DNA of 51,052 nucleotides from an uncultured Mycoplasmatota bacterium (GTDB lineage: Bacteria > Bacillota_I > Bacilli_A > RF39 > UBA660): the NCBI GenBank assembly GCA_900551525.1, contig URWD01000004.1:1-51052 (forward strand), read 5' to 3'. A model generated the notes under the pieces. That model did no database searches. It was not told the DNA's origin and was given only the letters and a program-made list of their open reading frames with translations. The position numbers were made by a program, and so were the translations under genes. The number at the start of each line of letters is the position of its first letter. Within the stretch, counting starts at the first letter, position 1. This document shows, piece by piece, positions 1 to 8,016 of the stretch.

Positions 1-61
1 TAAAATCATTTTTAAAATCTTTAACATATGTGTTTGCACTTCCACAATTATAACATTTCAT
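1..61 (-). CDS. MqsA/YgiT-type zinc-finger antitoxin (partial, N-terminal 20 residues)
   Basis: Reading the minus strand from the ATG at 61-59 gives a protein beginning MKCYNCGSANTYVKDFKND before the window ends. The CxxC pair near the N-terminus followed by a short basic stretch is the usual opening of YgiT-type zinc-finger antitoxins of the MqsA family. A ribosome site (AGGTG) lies seven bases upstream, in the 10-bp gap after the toxin gene. Toxin-first order matches the mqsRA arrangement. By family knowledge it would bind the toxin and repress the shared promoter. The DNA-binding C-terminal half is outside the window, so its presence cannot be confirmed. Confidence 0.75.
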   Translation of the reverse strand, partial: MKCYNCGSANTYVKDFKNDF

Positions 62-71
62 ATTAACACCT

Positions 72-395
72 TCATTTTCTATCTTCATGAAAAGACCAAC
101 ATTCTGCTTCAACAGTATCATCATCTATACATAACTTAATATATGCAATTTTATTATTTATTAGTTTTTTAAATGTCAAACATTTCTTTAGTGATTTACT
201 AAATATAGGTTTAGGATCAACAAAATAAAACTGTGGTTTTAAATAATAAATGTGCTGCCATGCCTCTTCTTCAGTTAATCCTAAATTTAACAAATCTTCC
301 AAATAATTTCTATCATTTCTGGATTTGAAATGTTTTTTATTTAATTTAATTAACTTTTTAATTTCCGATAATAACCGTATTTGATCTCCATTCAT
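72..395 (-). CDS. MqsR-like toxin of a type II toxin-antitoxin pair
   Basis: This 107-residue protein has a helical, lysine-rich N-terminal half and a C-terminal beta segment with the patterns IAYIKLCI and CWSFHED. That ending is typical of small RelE/MqsR-fold toxins found next to YgiT zinc-finger antitoxins. The family acts as mRNA interferases; that activity is inferred here. The start ATG at 395 has a GGGGG ribosome site and the gene ends in TGA. The antitoxin follows 10 bp downstream, so the two are co-transcribed. I recognise the family more from context and the tail motif than from overall sequence, so it could be a sister family of MqsR. Confidence 0.65.
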   Translation of the reverse strand: MNGDQIRLLSEIKKLIKLNKKHFKSRNDRNYLEDLLNLGLTEEEAWQHIYYLKPQFYFVDPKPIFSKSLKKCLTFKKLINNKIAYIKLCIDDDTVEAECWSFHEDRK

Positions 396-441
396 GAATC
401 CCCCTTGTACACTTTCATATTGTTATTGTGTTGCTAATAAC

Positions 442-470
442 ATGGTAACATAGGTAACCTTTTTTGTCAA
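442..470 (-). promoter_or_regulatory. Promoter and probable operator of the toxin-antitoxin operon
   Basis: On the minus strand TTGACA (470-465) and TACCAT (447-442) are 17 bp apart. The spacer holds AGGTAACCT (452-460), a near-palindrome, plus a second GGTAAC at 444-449. E. coli MqsA is known to bind AACCT-N3-AGGTT palindromes, so this is a plausible autoregulatory operator. The -35 matches consensus; the -10 is weak. Confidence 0.55.
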
Positions 471-471
471 T

Positions 472-628
472 AAAATATTTCATTATTGCATCTGCTACTT
501 TCTCATTTGCTAGACAATCCCCATAAGGATTAGAGGTTTTACTTATTTTTAATACAATTCTTTATCAAAAAAATTTTTTTGTTTCTTCATAAATTACACT
601 TTCATCAGTACCTATAAGTTTTAAAGAT
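472..628 (-). pseudogene. Decayed 3' end of a wecB-like gene (copy 1)
   Basis: The DNA aligns with the last roughly 160 bases of the intact wecB gene at 5411-6517, for example the shared stretch around CCATAAGGATTAGA and TTTCTTCATAAATTACA. It carries many substitutions and small indels that break the frame. It lies in the same orientation as wecB. It is the more diverged of two such remnants and probably the older. Its end abuts the -35 box of the toxin operon. Confidence 0.7.
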
Positions 629-677
629 AAGTTAAATATCTTCGAATCACTTTTTAGTACAACGTCATACAATTACT

Positions 678-845
678 TTATATTTTTTCATTTTCCAACC
701 TTAGTACTTCATAACCGTTTTTTTTGATAACCAGTTTTGATGACCGATCATCATCTTTTTTTATTATGATTTGTTCACTAACTTCATTTTATATTTTCTA
801 TACTCAAGCATACTAGTTGTAACAATTATTTCATTTGTATAAAAT
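678..845 (-). pseudogene. Frameshifted fragment of an unrecognised gene
   Basis: The minus strand shows two short reading frames that join if one frameshift near position 800 is allowed. The second reads EQIIIKKDDDRSSKL and ends GYEVLRLENEKI before TAA. Its lysine-rich, plausible protein-like composition and position between two wecB remnants suggest another decayed gene end. The ending loosely recalls GYxVLR tails of small endonuclease-like proteins, but I cannot assign a family. It may be chance open sequence. Confidence 0.25.
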
Positions 846-851
846 TATAAT

Positions 852-878
852 AAAAAAAGCAATGAATCATTTCATTAC
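852..878 (-). terminator. Rho-independent terminator after the surface-polymer cluster
   Basis: On the minus strand an 8-bp stem (878-871 with 866-859, one G-U pair) and an ATGA loop are followed by seven T residues. It follows the wecB remnant and would stop transcripts coming from the dlt-like cassette. Confidence 0.75.
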
Positions 879-879
879 T

Positions 880-1017
880 TTATTGTCTACTAAAATACGA
901 AGTTATTGCATCTACTATTCTCTCACTTGCATGACCATCACCATAAGGATTAGATGCTTTACTCATTTTTTCATACTCTTTTTTATCAAGAAGTAATTTT
1001 TTAGTTTCTTCATAAAT
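880..1017 (-). pseudogene. 3' end of a wecB-like gene (copy 2, near identical to the intact gene)
   Basis: The minus strand encodes about 45 residues matching the C-terminus of the WecB encoded at 5411-6517: NIYEETKKLLLD, then SNPYGDGHASERIVDAI, ending SYFSRQ. Bases 941-1017 are identical to 5469-5545 (77 of 77), and homology stops abruptly at 1017. No start codon or ribosome site precedes it, so it is a truncated duplicate, not a gene. The unchanged reading frame and high identity point to a recent event. Confidence 0.85.
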
Positions 1018-1046
1018 GTTTTAAAAACTTTAAATTGTAAATAATA

Positions 1047-2048
1047 TTATAAAATTTTTTTTAGTTCAGTGTAAGAATTCAAAAAATAATTTGATACATT
1101 ATTGCCTCGGTCAACATCTTTTATAATCTCTGCTAAACGATTAGAGAATATTTCCGCACCAGAATCACTCATATGAGTGATATCATAAAAGGATGTTTCT
1201 TCGGAATATAATTTCTTTCTATGTTTATCTAAATTAAAGTCGTAATATTCACAATTATATTTTTTAGCTAAATCAATATATTGAGAAAATATATCATCAA
1301 GATTACTATATTCGAGTATCATTCTTTCTGTAACTGGAGTTACAACTAATATAACTCTTATATCATTTTTCTTACATAATTTAATTATTTTGTCAAAATA
1401 GTTTAAACTTTCTTCTTTTATTTTAGTATCTAATACTTTTGTGTTTTTTATTTTTTCTTTGGTTTCATCACTTAGCAATTGATTATTACTTAGCATCGAT
1501 AAGTAACCAAATGTTTCATATTGTTCAATTGTATTGTGTATAGAAAAAGAATTTTTTGATCTTACAATTATATCTGAAAATACTTTTTTATATTCATCGG
1601 GTGTGAATGCATTTGTGAAGAAGTTTATTCTTTCAAATACATTATCAAGTCTACCAAGAACATATAAATCTCCTTCAAGACCCAAATTTTTCTTATCTAA
1701 TGTTAAAGCATTATAGGATATTTCAAGATAAACTGTTTTTATTGGATTTCTATTTATTTCTTTTTCTAACATAACATATCTACCATACATACTCATAAGT
1801 GGTGATGATAAATTATATGCTTTCGTATTTAATTTTTCATTTAATACTGTTGGTTTTATAGAACGAAGTGCATGTGATGAGCCAATAACTAGAGTATCAA
1901 GTTTTCCACTAAGTGATGTACGTACTTTATAATCTTGATAATAGTAACTTTCTCCCCAAAAATATGGTAATGTCGAACAAATTAATATAATTATTACAAA
2001 GAATATTAATAAAGCCGTATGAAGAATTATTTTTTTAAAATTGTGCAT
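1047..2048 (-). CDS. DltD-like membrane-anchored SGNH-fold protein
   Basis: This 333-residue protein has one N-terminal membrane segment (about 8-29) and an extracytoplasmic domain. Residues 54-59 read VIGSSH, which fits SGNH block I with a catalytic serine at 57 or 58. D289 and H292 in DITHMSD fit the C-terminal Asp-His pair. Such proteins work with MBOAT acyltransferases (DltD with DltB, AlgX/AlgJ with AlgI) to move an acyl or D-alanyl group onto a surface polymer. The gene overlaps the MBOAT gene by 14 bp and is last in the dltA-C-B order. A GGAGGAGG ribosome site supports the ATG. It is shorter than typical DltD (about 400 residues), so 'DltD-like' is safer than dltD. Confidence 0.75.
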   Translation of the reverse strand: MHNFKKIILHTALLIFFVIIILICSTLPYFWGESYYYQDYKVRTSLSGKLDTLVIGSSHALRSIKPTVLNEKLNTKAYNLSSPLMSMYGRYVMLEKEINRNPIKTVYLEISYNALTLDKKNLGLEGDLYVLGRLDNVFERINFFTNAFTPDEYKKVFSDIIVRSKNSFSIHNTIEQYETFGYLSMLSNNQLLSDETKEKIKNTKVLDTKIKEESLNYFDKIIKLCKKNDIRVILVVTPVTERMILEYSNLDDIFSQYIDLAKKYNCEYYDFNLDKHRKKLYSEETSFYDITHMSDSGAEIFSNRLAEIIKDVDRGNNVSNYFLNSYTELKKIL

Positions 2049-3612
2049 ACATAAATCCTCCTCCAGTATTATTAAAACCTAATGTTACTAATAATGTAAT
2101 TGAAACAAGCACAGCTAGCATAAATACTCTCACTATTGTAGGTAACTTATTCAACTTATCTCTAACTGGTCCTTTTCTTTGAATTAAGCTAACTACAAAC
2201 ATTAGCACTATACCCAAAACTATAATAATCAAAGCAGATTTACTGGCAAATGGCAATAAATTTTTTAATGATGTAGGTATTGTATGTTCTGTAAATATTC
2301 TTTTCCATAATCCTAAGCCATTTTTTAGACCATTAGCTTCAGGTAGTACTTTAATAAATGTCACTAAGATAAATGTTCTTATTACTTGAATACATCTCCA
2401 TATTGGTCCACCAATTTTTAACTTTGCTTTAATCCAATTATATACTGGTTCCATCCACATAGAAAATATAATAAATAATCCATTTAATCCGCCCCATGCT
2501 ATATATCCCCAATTGGCACCATGCCATAATCCTGTAGTAAGCCATACTGCTACTAATGCAATACTGGCTGGTAAGTTTTTTCCAACAAATTTACCAAATT
2601 TTTGAGAAATATTTTTTCCTAGGTTTGTATTCCATTTTGAAACTGCTATAGGATAATATATGTATGACTTAAACCAATTTCCTAAACTTATATGCCATCT
2701 TCGCCAATATTCTGCTATAGATTTAGAAAAATAAGGACGTTCAAAATTTTCAGTTAATTCAATACCCATTATTTGACATAAACCACATACTATGTCCATA
2801 TAACCAGAAAAATCTGCATAAATTTGCACACTATACATAAATATTCCTATTAAAACAGTTATTCCAGCATATTCATTATAATTTATAAACACATCACTAA
2901 CATAACTTGATAATAGGTCAGCTACTGCTACTTTCTTAAAAAATCCCCATATCATTCTTTGTACACCATAAAGCCAATGATTATAATCAAATTCATGTGA
3001 AGTAAACAATTGAGTAGATAACTGATTATAATTACTTATTGGGCCTTGTGTAATTTGAGGAAAAAATGATGCGAAAAGCAACAATTTCAAAGGGTTTTTG
3101 CAAGCTTCATTTTTATCCCAATAGACATCTATGAGATAACCCATAGTTTGAAAAGTATAAAATGATATACCCAAAGGAACAATTAAAGATAAACTGTTTA
3201 TTTTGTCACCTTTACCAATTAAAGCAATAATTGAATTAAATTGTTCTATAGCAAAATTTGAATATTTGAATACGCATAATATTCCAAAATTGAGTAATAA
3301 GGTTACAATTAAAATTAATTTCTTTTTCCCCTTTGACCTTGCTTTGATGATTTTTTTCTCATCGACAGTAATATCTTTTTTATCTTTTAAATAATTTTTT
3401 GTTTTTAAACTTATTTTTTCTATCCATATCGCACTAAACCAACTTGAAAATGACGTAATTAATATATAAATAGAATTTTCTATTCCAGCAAAAGCATAAA
3501 AGATTAAACTAAATATAAGTAATACAAACCACTGAACTTTTTTTGGAAGTAGAAAATAACATATTAACAAAGCTAGACAAAATAGAAGAAACTTGAAAGA
3601 TATCAGAGACAT
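2035..3612 (-). CDS. dltB: MBOAT-family O-acyltransferase, DltB-like
   Basis: This 525-residue polytopic membrane protein carries MBOAT signatures: FFPQITQGPISNY, YWRRWHISLGNWF and the catalytic-histidine region TGLWHGANWGYIAWGG. DltB-type enzymes pass D-alanine from the carrier protein DltC across the membrane toward teichoic acids. It starts four bases after dltC, whose last codons supply the GAGG ribosome site, and it overlaps the SGNH gene. It is longer than most DltB proteins (about 400 residues) because of an extended loop near residues 70-100 and extra C-terminal helices. The cytoplasmic partners next door support a DltB role; the acceptor polymer is unknown. Confidence 0.85.
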   Translation of the reverse strand: MSLISFKFLLFCLALLICYFLLPKKVQWFVLLIFSLIFYAFAGIENSIYILITSFSSWFSAIWIEKISLKTKNYLKDKKDITVDEKKIIKARSKGKKKLILIVTLLLNFGILCVFKYSNFAIEQFNSIIALIGKGDKINSLSLIVPLGISFYTFQTMGYLIDVYWDKNEACKNPLKLLLFASFFPQITQGPISNYNQLSTQLFTSHEFDYNHWLYGVQRMIWGFFKKVAVADLLSSYVSDVFINYNEYAGITVLIGIFMYSVQIYADFSGYMDIVCGLCQIMGIELTENFERPYFSKSIAEYWRRWHISLGNWFKSYIYYPIAVSKWNTNLGKNISQKFGKFVGKNLPASIALVAVWLTTGLWHGANWGYIAWGGLNGLFIIFSMWMEPVYNWIKAKLKIGGPIWRCIQVIRTFILVTFIKVLPEANGLKNGLGLWKRIFTEHTIPTSLKNLLPFASKSALIIIVLGIVLMFVVSLIQRKGPVRDKLNKLPTIVRVFMLAVLVSITLLVTLGFNNTGGGFMYAQF

Positions 3613-3615
3613 ATA

Positions 3616-3846
3616 TTATTCCTCATTTTGAATTTTTTGAATCATATTCCACATAGCCTCTGCACTATTAAAATTTTCAGGTATTAAATATTTAGGACTA
3701 ATTTGTATGTCAAATGAATCAGATATTTCTGCTACTAAATTGACAATACTAAATGAGTCTAAAAGTTTGCCATCTATTAACTTTGTTTCCTTTTGATAAT
3801 CTATGTCTGGGTTAATTTCTATTAAAATTTCGATAAGTTTTTCCAT
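3616..3846 (-). CDS. dltC: D-alanyl (acyl) carrier protein
   Basis: This 76-residue acidic helical protein contains the carrier-protein signature LLDSFSIVNL. Ser31 is the expected 4'-phosphopantetheine site, and the Leu-Leu-Asp-Ser context is the DltC form. It would be loaded by the adjacent DltA-like ligase and would hand its group to the MBOAT protein. It lies 15 bp after dltA and 3 bp before dltB, so translation is tightly coupled. The order A-C-B differs from the classical dltABCD order. The cargo could be an amino acid other than D-alanine. Confidence 0.88.
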   Translation of the reverse strand: MEKLIEILIEINPDIDYQKETKLIDGKLLDSFSIVNLVAEISDSFDIQISPKYLIPENFNSAEAMWNMIQKIQNEE

Positions 3847-3861
3847 AATTCATTTCCTTTC

Positions 3862-5328
3862 TTATAAACTTTTCTTTAATTCCTGACGATTTATTTTACC
3901 ATTGGCATTTAATGGTAATTTTTCATATATTTTAACTTTACTAGGAATCATATAGTCTGCTAATCTATTTTTAAGTAGACTTCTTATTTCTTGAGAAGTT
4001 AAATTACCATTTATTTCACAAAATAGTGTAATCATTTCTCTTTTTTCATCATATAAACAACAGCATCTGTTTATTTCTGATAATTTATCACACTCTGCTT
4101 CAATTTCTCCAAGTTCTATTCTTCTTCCCATATGTTTAATTTGAAAATCTTTTCGAGAAATAAAACACAAATTTCCATCTTCATCATAACGTGCTAAGTC
4201 ACCAGATTCAAAAACTCTTTTACCGTTTTCTTCAAAGAAAACTTTTGATGTTCTTTCTTCATCGTGATAATAACCAAGTGCAAGTGCAGGACTACTAATA
4301 AATATTTCACCAATAGTATTAGAATCTTTAATTATTTTTTCATTATCTCTTAAAGTAATTTCACAATTTGGCATAGCTTTTCCCATTGGTAAAACATTTA
4401 TTTTATCTAAATTACCAGTAACTTCATAATATAAACAAACCCCAGCAATTTCAGATGAACCATAAAGATTTACAAATTTAACTTCTGGTAGATTTTCAAG
4501 CCATTTTTTTAAATGTTTTATTGGAAATACTTCACCTACAAAAAAAACATTTTTTAAATAAATTGGTTTTACTTCCAAAAAAGTGTTAAGTTTTGAAATT
4601 AAACAAAGTATTGATGGTACCCAACAAATCCAATTTATTTTTCGCTCATTTAAATAATTAATTAAACCTACAGGCAATATAAATTTTTCAGTAGGTATTA
4701 ATTCTAACGTTGCAGCATTATATAACGATAAGTATAGGTCTTTTGCAGCAGCGTCATAAAATAATGGTGCTTGATTACCAATAATAGTATCATCAGTAAA
4801 TGGATAAAGGCTACTAAAAGCTTTTATAAAACTAATCATTCCACCATGACTTTTTAAAACTCCTTTTGGCTTTCCAGTTGAACCAGACGTATAAACCATA
4901 TATAACGGATCATCTCCACTTAATGGAGAAAAATCAAAATCAATATTTTCGGATTGTGCACATGTATAAAAATCTACCTTAATATCAAGCTCATTTATTA
5001 ATTTTTCATCTTCTTCACTTCCTAACACTGCAATAGGATCCGCATCAGCAAAAATTGCTTTAAGTTTTTCCTTAGGCAAGCTTGCGTCTAATGGAATATA
5101 ATAATTACCACTTCCTATAACAGATAAAATTTGAACAAGAGTATCCACACTTCTTCCCGCAAAAATAACAATAGGATTTTTAGTTTGATATTTAATTAAT
5201 TTACCAGTCATTAATTTTACTTTTGCAAATAATTCTTTATATGTATATTTTGTATCTTGATCTGCAACAGCTATTTTATCAGAATGATTTTCAACTGCAT
5301 CTAAAAATATTTCCCATATTGAATTCAT
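3862..5328 (-). CDS. dltA: D-alanine--carrier protein ligase (adenylation enzyme)
   Basis: This 488-residue ANL-superfamily enzyme shows core motif A3 (YTSGSTGKPKG), A5 (NLYGSSEI), A7 (ESGDLARYDEDG), A8 (KHMGRRIELGEIE) and A10 (NANGKINRQEL) with the final catalytic lysine. It would adenylate D-alanine, or a related amino acid, and load it on DltC in the cytoplasm. The ATG at 5328 is preferred because GGAG sits 11 bases upstream; the earlier in-frame GTG at 5340 overlaps that site. The gene has its own promoter at 5358-5386 and begins the four-gene cassette. Substrate identity cannot be read from the sequence. Confidence 0.88.
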   Translation of the reverse strand: MNSIWEIFLDAVENHSDKIAVADQDTKYTYKELFAKVKLMTGKLIKYQTKNPIVIFAGRSVDTLVQILSVIGSGNYYIPLDASLPKEKLKAIFADADPIAVLGSEEDEKLINELDIKVDFYTCAQSENIDFDFSPLSGDDPLYMVYTSGSTGKPKGVLKSHGGMISFIKAFSSLYPFTDDTIIGNQAPLFYDAAAKDLYLSLYNAATLELIPTEKFILPVGLINYLNERKINWICWVPSILCLISKLNTFLEVKPIYLKNVFFVGEVFPIKHLKKWLENLPEVKFVNLYGSSEIAGVCLYYEVTGNLDKINVLPMGKAMPNCEITLRDNEKIIKDSNTIGEIFISSPALALGYYHDEERTSKVFFEENGKRVFESGDLARYDEDGNLCFISRKDFQIKHMGRRIELGEIEAECDKLSEINRCCCLYDEKREMITLFCEINGNLTSQEIRSLLKNRLADYMIPSKVKIYEKLPLNANGKINRQELKKSL

Positions 5329-5357
5329 ATAAATTCTCACTCCTTAACTTAAGTATA

Positions 5358-5386
5358 AGTATACAATAAAAAAATTTTTTTAGCAA
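5358..5386 (-). promoter_or_regulatory. Sigma-A-type promoter of the dltA-C-B-SGNH cassette
   Basis: On the minus strand TTGCTA (5386-5381) and TATACT (5363-5358) are separated by exactly 17 bp of A/T-run sequence, 30 bases before the dltA start. It lets the cassette be expressed separately from wecB. Confidence 0.7.
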
Positions 5387-5410
5387 TACATACTACTTCG
5401 AAATTATTGT

Positions 5411-6517
5411 TTAATTTTCAAAATATTTTATTATTGCATCTACTATTCTTCGACTTGCATGGCCATCCCCATAAGGATTAGATGCTTTACTCATTTTTTC
5501 ATACTCTTTTTTATCAAGAAGTAATTTTTTAGTTTCTTCATAAATTACATCTTCATCTGTGCCAACAAGTTTTAAAGTTCCTGCCTTTATACCTTCAGGT
5601 CTTTCTGTTGTATCTCTTAAAACTAAAACTGGTTTTCCTAAACTAGGTGCTTCTTCTTGTATTCCACCACTATCAGTTAAAATGATATATGATTTATTTT
5701 GAAAATTATGAAAATCAAATACTTCAAGTGGTTCAATTAATTTAACTCTATCAGCATCACCAAATACTTCATTTGCTACTTCTCTTACGCGTGGATTCAT
5801 ATGAATTGGGTAAATTACTTTTACATTACTAAATTCATCAACAACTCTTTTAATAGCTCTAAATATATGACGCATTGGTTCACCTAAGTTTTCTCTTCTG
5901 TGAGCAGTAAGTAAAATCATTCTTTCACCAGCATTTATCCAATCAAGTTCTGGATGGGTATAATTTTCATCAACAGTTGTACTCATTGCATCAATTGCAG
6001 TATTTCCAGTTATATAAATTTTACTTTCATCAATATTTTCTTTAAGCAAATTATTTTTACTAATTTCGGTTGGAGCAAAATACATATCAGTCATTCTATC
6101 AACACACTGACGATTCATCTCTTCTGGAAATGGTGAATACTTGTCATAAGTTCTAAGTCCAGCTTCAACATGTCCAATAGCAACTTGGTTATAAAAAGCA
6201 GCTAGTGCCCCTGCAAATGTTGTAGTAGTATCACCATGAACTAAAACTATATCAGGTTTAACATCTTTTATTACTTCTTCAAGCCCAACTAATGCTCTAG
6301 TTGTAACATCTGCAAGACTTTGTCCTTGCTTCATAATATTTAAATCATAATCTGGCTTAATATCAAAAGTATTAAGCACTTGATCAAGCATTTCTCTATG
6401 TTGAGCAGTTACACAAACAATACTTTCTATTTCTTTTCTTCTTTCTAATTCTTTTACTAGAGGTGCCATTTTTATAGCTTCAGGTCTAGTTCCAAATATA
6501 CTCATTACTTTAATCAT
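5411..6517 (-). CDS. wecB: UDP-N-acetylglucosamine 2-epimerase (non-hydrolysing)
   Basis: This 368-residue protein is full length for the WecB/MnaA family. Visible signatures are GTRPEAIKMAPLV, HGDTTTTFAGALAA, HVEAGLRTYDKYSPFPEE, THRRENLGEP and the UDP-binding LTDSGGIQEEAP. It interconverts UDP-GlcNAc and UDP-ManNAc in the cytoplasm. ManNAc is the substrate of the TagA-type transferase encoded at 9236-9946, and TagO at 21122-22168 makes the lipid-linked GlcNAc, so the three make the linkage disaccharide. The start has a GGAGG site. Its last 77-160 bp are repeated twice downstream (near 472-628 and 880-1017). Confidence 0.95.
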   Translation of the reverse strand: MIKVMSIFGTRPEAIKMAPLVKELERRKEIESIVCVTAQHREMLDQVLNTFDIKPDYDLNIMKQGQSLADVTTRALVGLEEVIKDVKPDIVLVHGDTTTTFAGALAAFYNQVAIGHVEAGLRTYDKYSPFPEEMNRQCVDRMTDMYFAPTEISKNNLLKENIDESKIYITGNTAIDAMSTTVDENYTHPELDWINAGERMILLTAHRRENLGEPMRHIFRAIKRVVDEFSNVKVIYPIHMNPRVREVANEVFGDADRVKLIEPLEVFDFHNFQNKSYIILTDSGGIQEEAPSLGKPVLVLRDTTERPEGIKAGTLKLVGTDEDVIYEETKKLLLDKKEYEKMSKASNPYGDGHASRRIVDAIIKYFEN

Positions 6518-6597
6518 TTTTATCCTCCTTCTGATTAAACTTTCATTTTTTACAACTTTTGCTAATTTTAAAATTATACAATTTGATCTCGATTTTA

Positions 6598-8007
6598 TTA
6601 AAATCTAAAATATATAAATGGATTATATGAATTACTTACCAAAAACATAATAGAAATTCCAAACAATACACCAAGAATTAAATCTTCAATTAAAGTAAGT
6701 ATTACGCTATTGGATTTATCAACTTTTTCCTTAAACCATTTATCAATTGGCAATGATAAAAATATTCCTAATATAATATAAGGTACAGTGGAAATAAGCA
6801 TAGCATTATTATTAAACAAAGTTACAAAACTGGTATTATTAAAACTAAACATTTTCTTAATTACTAATATTAAATCATTTATATTTTCAACTCTAAATAT
6901 TACCCAACCTAACGTTATAAAAAATAAAGAATAAAGTATTTTTAAAACTTTTGGTAATTTTTCAATATACTTGCCAGTAACCATTTTTTCAATTAGTAGT
7001 AAAATAGCATAATATAATCCCCATAAAATAAAATTATAGCTTGCTCCATGCCATATACCAGTTAATAGCCATACAATAAAAATGTTTCTAATGAATTTTA
7101 TTTTGCTAACACGATTTCCTCCAAGAGGAATATAAACATAATCTCTAAAGAAAGTTGATAAAGAAATATGCCATCTTCTCCAAAAATCATTAATACTAGT
7201 TGCTATATATGGATAATTAAAGTTTTCTAAAAAATTAAAGCCAAACATTTTTCCTAAGCCAATAGCCATATCACTATATCCTGAAAAATCAAAATATATT
7301 TGAAGCGTATAACAAACAGCTGCAACCCATAAAATATTACTTCCATAAGAAGAATAATTATTATAAACATAATCGCAAAAAATTGCTACATTATTTGCTA
7401 CAATGACTTTTTTTGCAAGCCCCCAAATAAATCTCTTGAAGCCAGATATAAAGCCATCTAAGGTGGTTTTTCTATCACTAATTTCTTTTTCTACTGTTTC
7501 ATATCTAACAATCGGACCAGCAATTAATTGAGGAAAAAATGAAACATATAAAAGTAATCTAAAATAGTTTTTTTGAACTCCAACTTTACCCCAATACAAA
7601 TCTATAACATACGATAATATTTGAAATGTATAAAAACTAATACCTATTGGTAAAACTAGTTTTGTTAAACCAATATTTGTTTTAAATATACTATTAATAA
7701 TTCCAATACTAAAATCTAAATATTTAAATATAAATAAATTTAACAAAATAAGTATTATACTAATTACTAAAAATAATTTACTTTTCTTTTTATCTTTTCT
7801 ATATTTATCGATTAATAATCCGAAAATATAAGCAATTAATACTGTTAAAAGCATTAAAAATATATATTTAGGTTCTCCCCATGAATAAAAGATTAATGAA
7901 AAAATTAACAAAATTATATTTCTATACTTTATATTCTTAATTGGAAAATATAAAATTAATAAAAGTGTTAAAAACATAAATATAAATGTTGTACTACTAA
8001 ATAACAT
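6598..8007 (-). CDS. MBOAT-family O-acyltransferase, AlgI-like
   Basis: This 469-residue integral membrane protein has the AlgI-type MBOAT pattern: FFPQLIAGPIVRYE, DFWRRWHISLSTFFRDYVYI, PLGGNR and the histidine motif LTGIWHGASYNFILWG. AlgI-like proteins move acetyl groups across the membrane for O-acetylation of an exopolysaccharide. It lies 9 bp downstream of an AlgX/AlgJ-like gene, its normal partner. This is the second MBOAT in the locus and is closer to AlgI than the DltB-like one, as the PLGGNR motif and length show. The start is preceded by GGAGG. Confidence 0.88.
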   Translation of the reverse strand: MLFSSTTFIFMFLTLLLILYFPIKNIKYRNIILLIFSLIFYSWGEPKYIFLMLLTVLIAYIFGLLIDKYRKDKKKSKLFLVISIILILLNLFIFKYLDFSIGIINSIFKTNIGLTKLVLPIGISFYTFQILSYVIDLYWGKVGVQKNYFRLLLYVSFFPQLIAGPIVRYETVEKEISDRKTTLDGFISGFKRFIWGLAKKVIVANNVAIFCDYVYNNYSSYGSNILWVAAVCYTLQIYFDFSGYSDMAIGLGKMFGFNFLENFNYPYIATSINDFWRRWHISLSTFFRDYVYIPLGGNRVSKIKFIRNIFIVWLLTGIWHGASYNFILWGLYYAILLLIEKMVTGKYIEKLPKVLKILYSLFFITLGWVIFRVENINDLILVIKKMFSFNNTSFVTLFNNNAMLISTVPYIILGIFLSLPIDKWFKEKVDKSNSVILTLIEDLILGVLFGISIMFLVSNSYNPFIYFRF

Positions 8008-8016
8008 AATTGCCTC

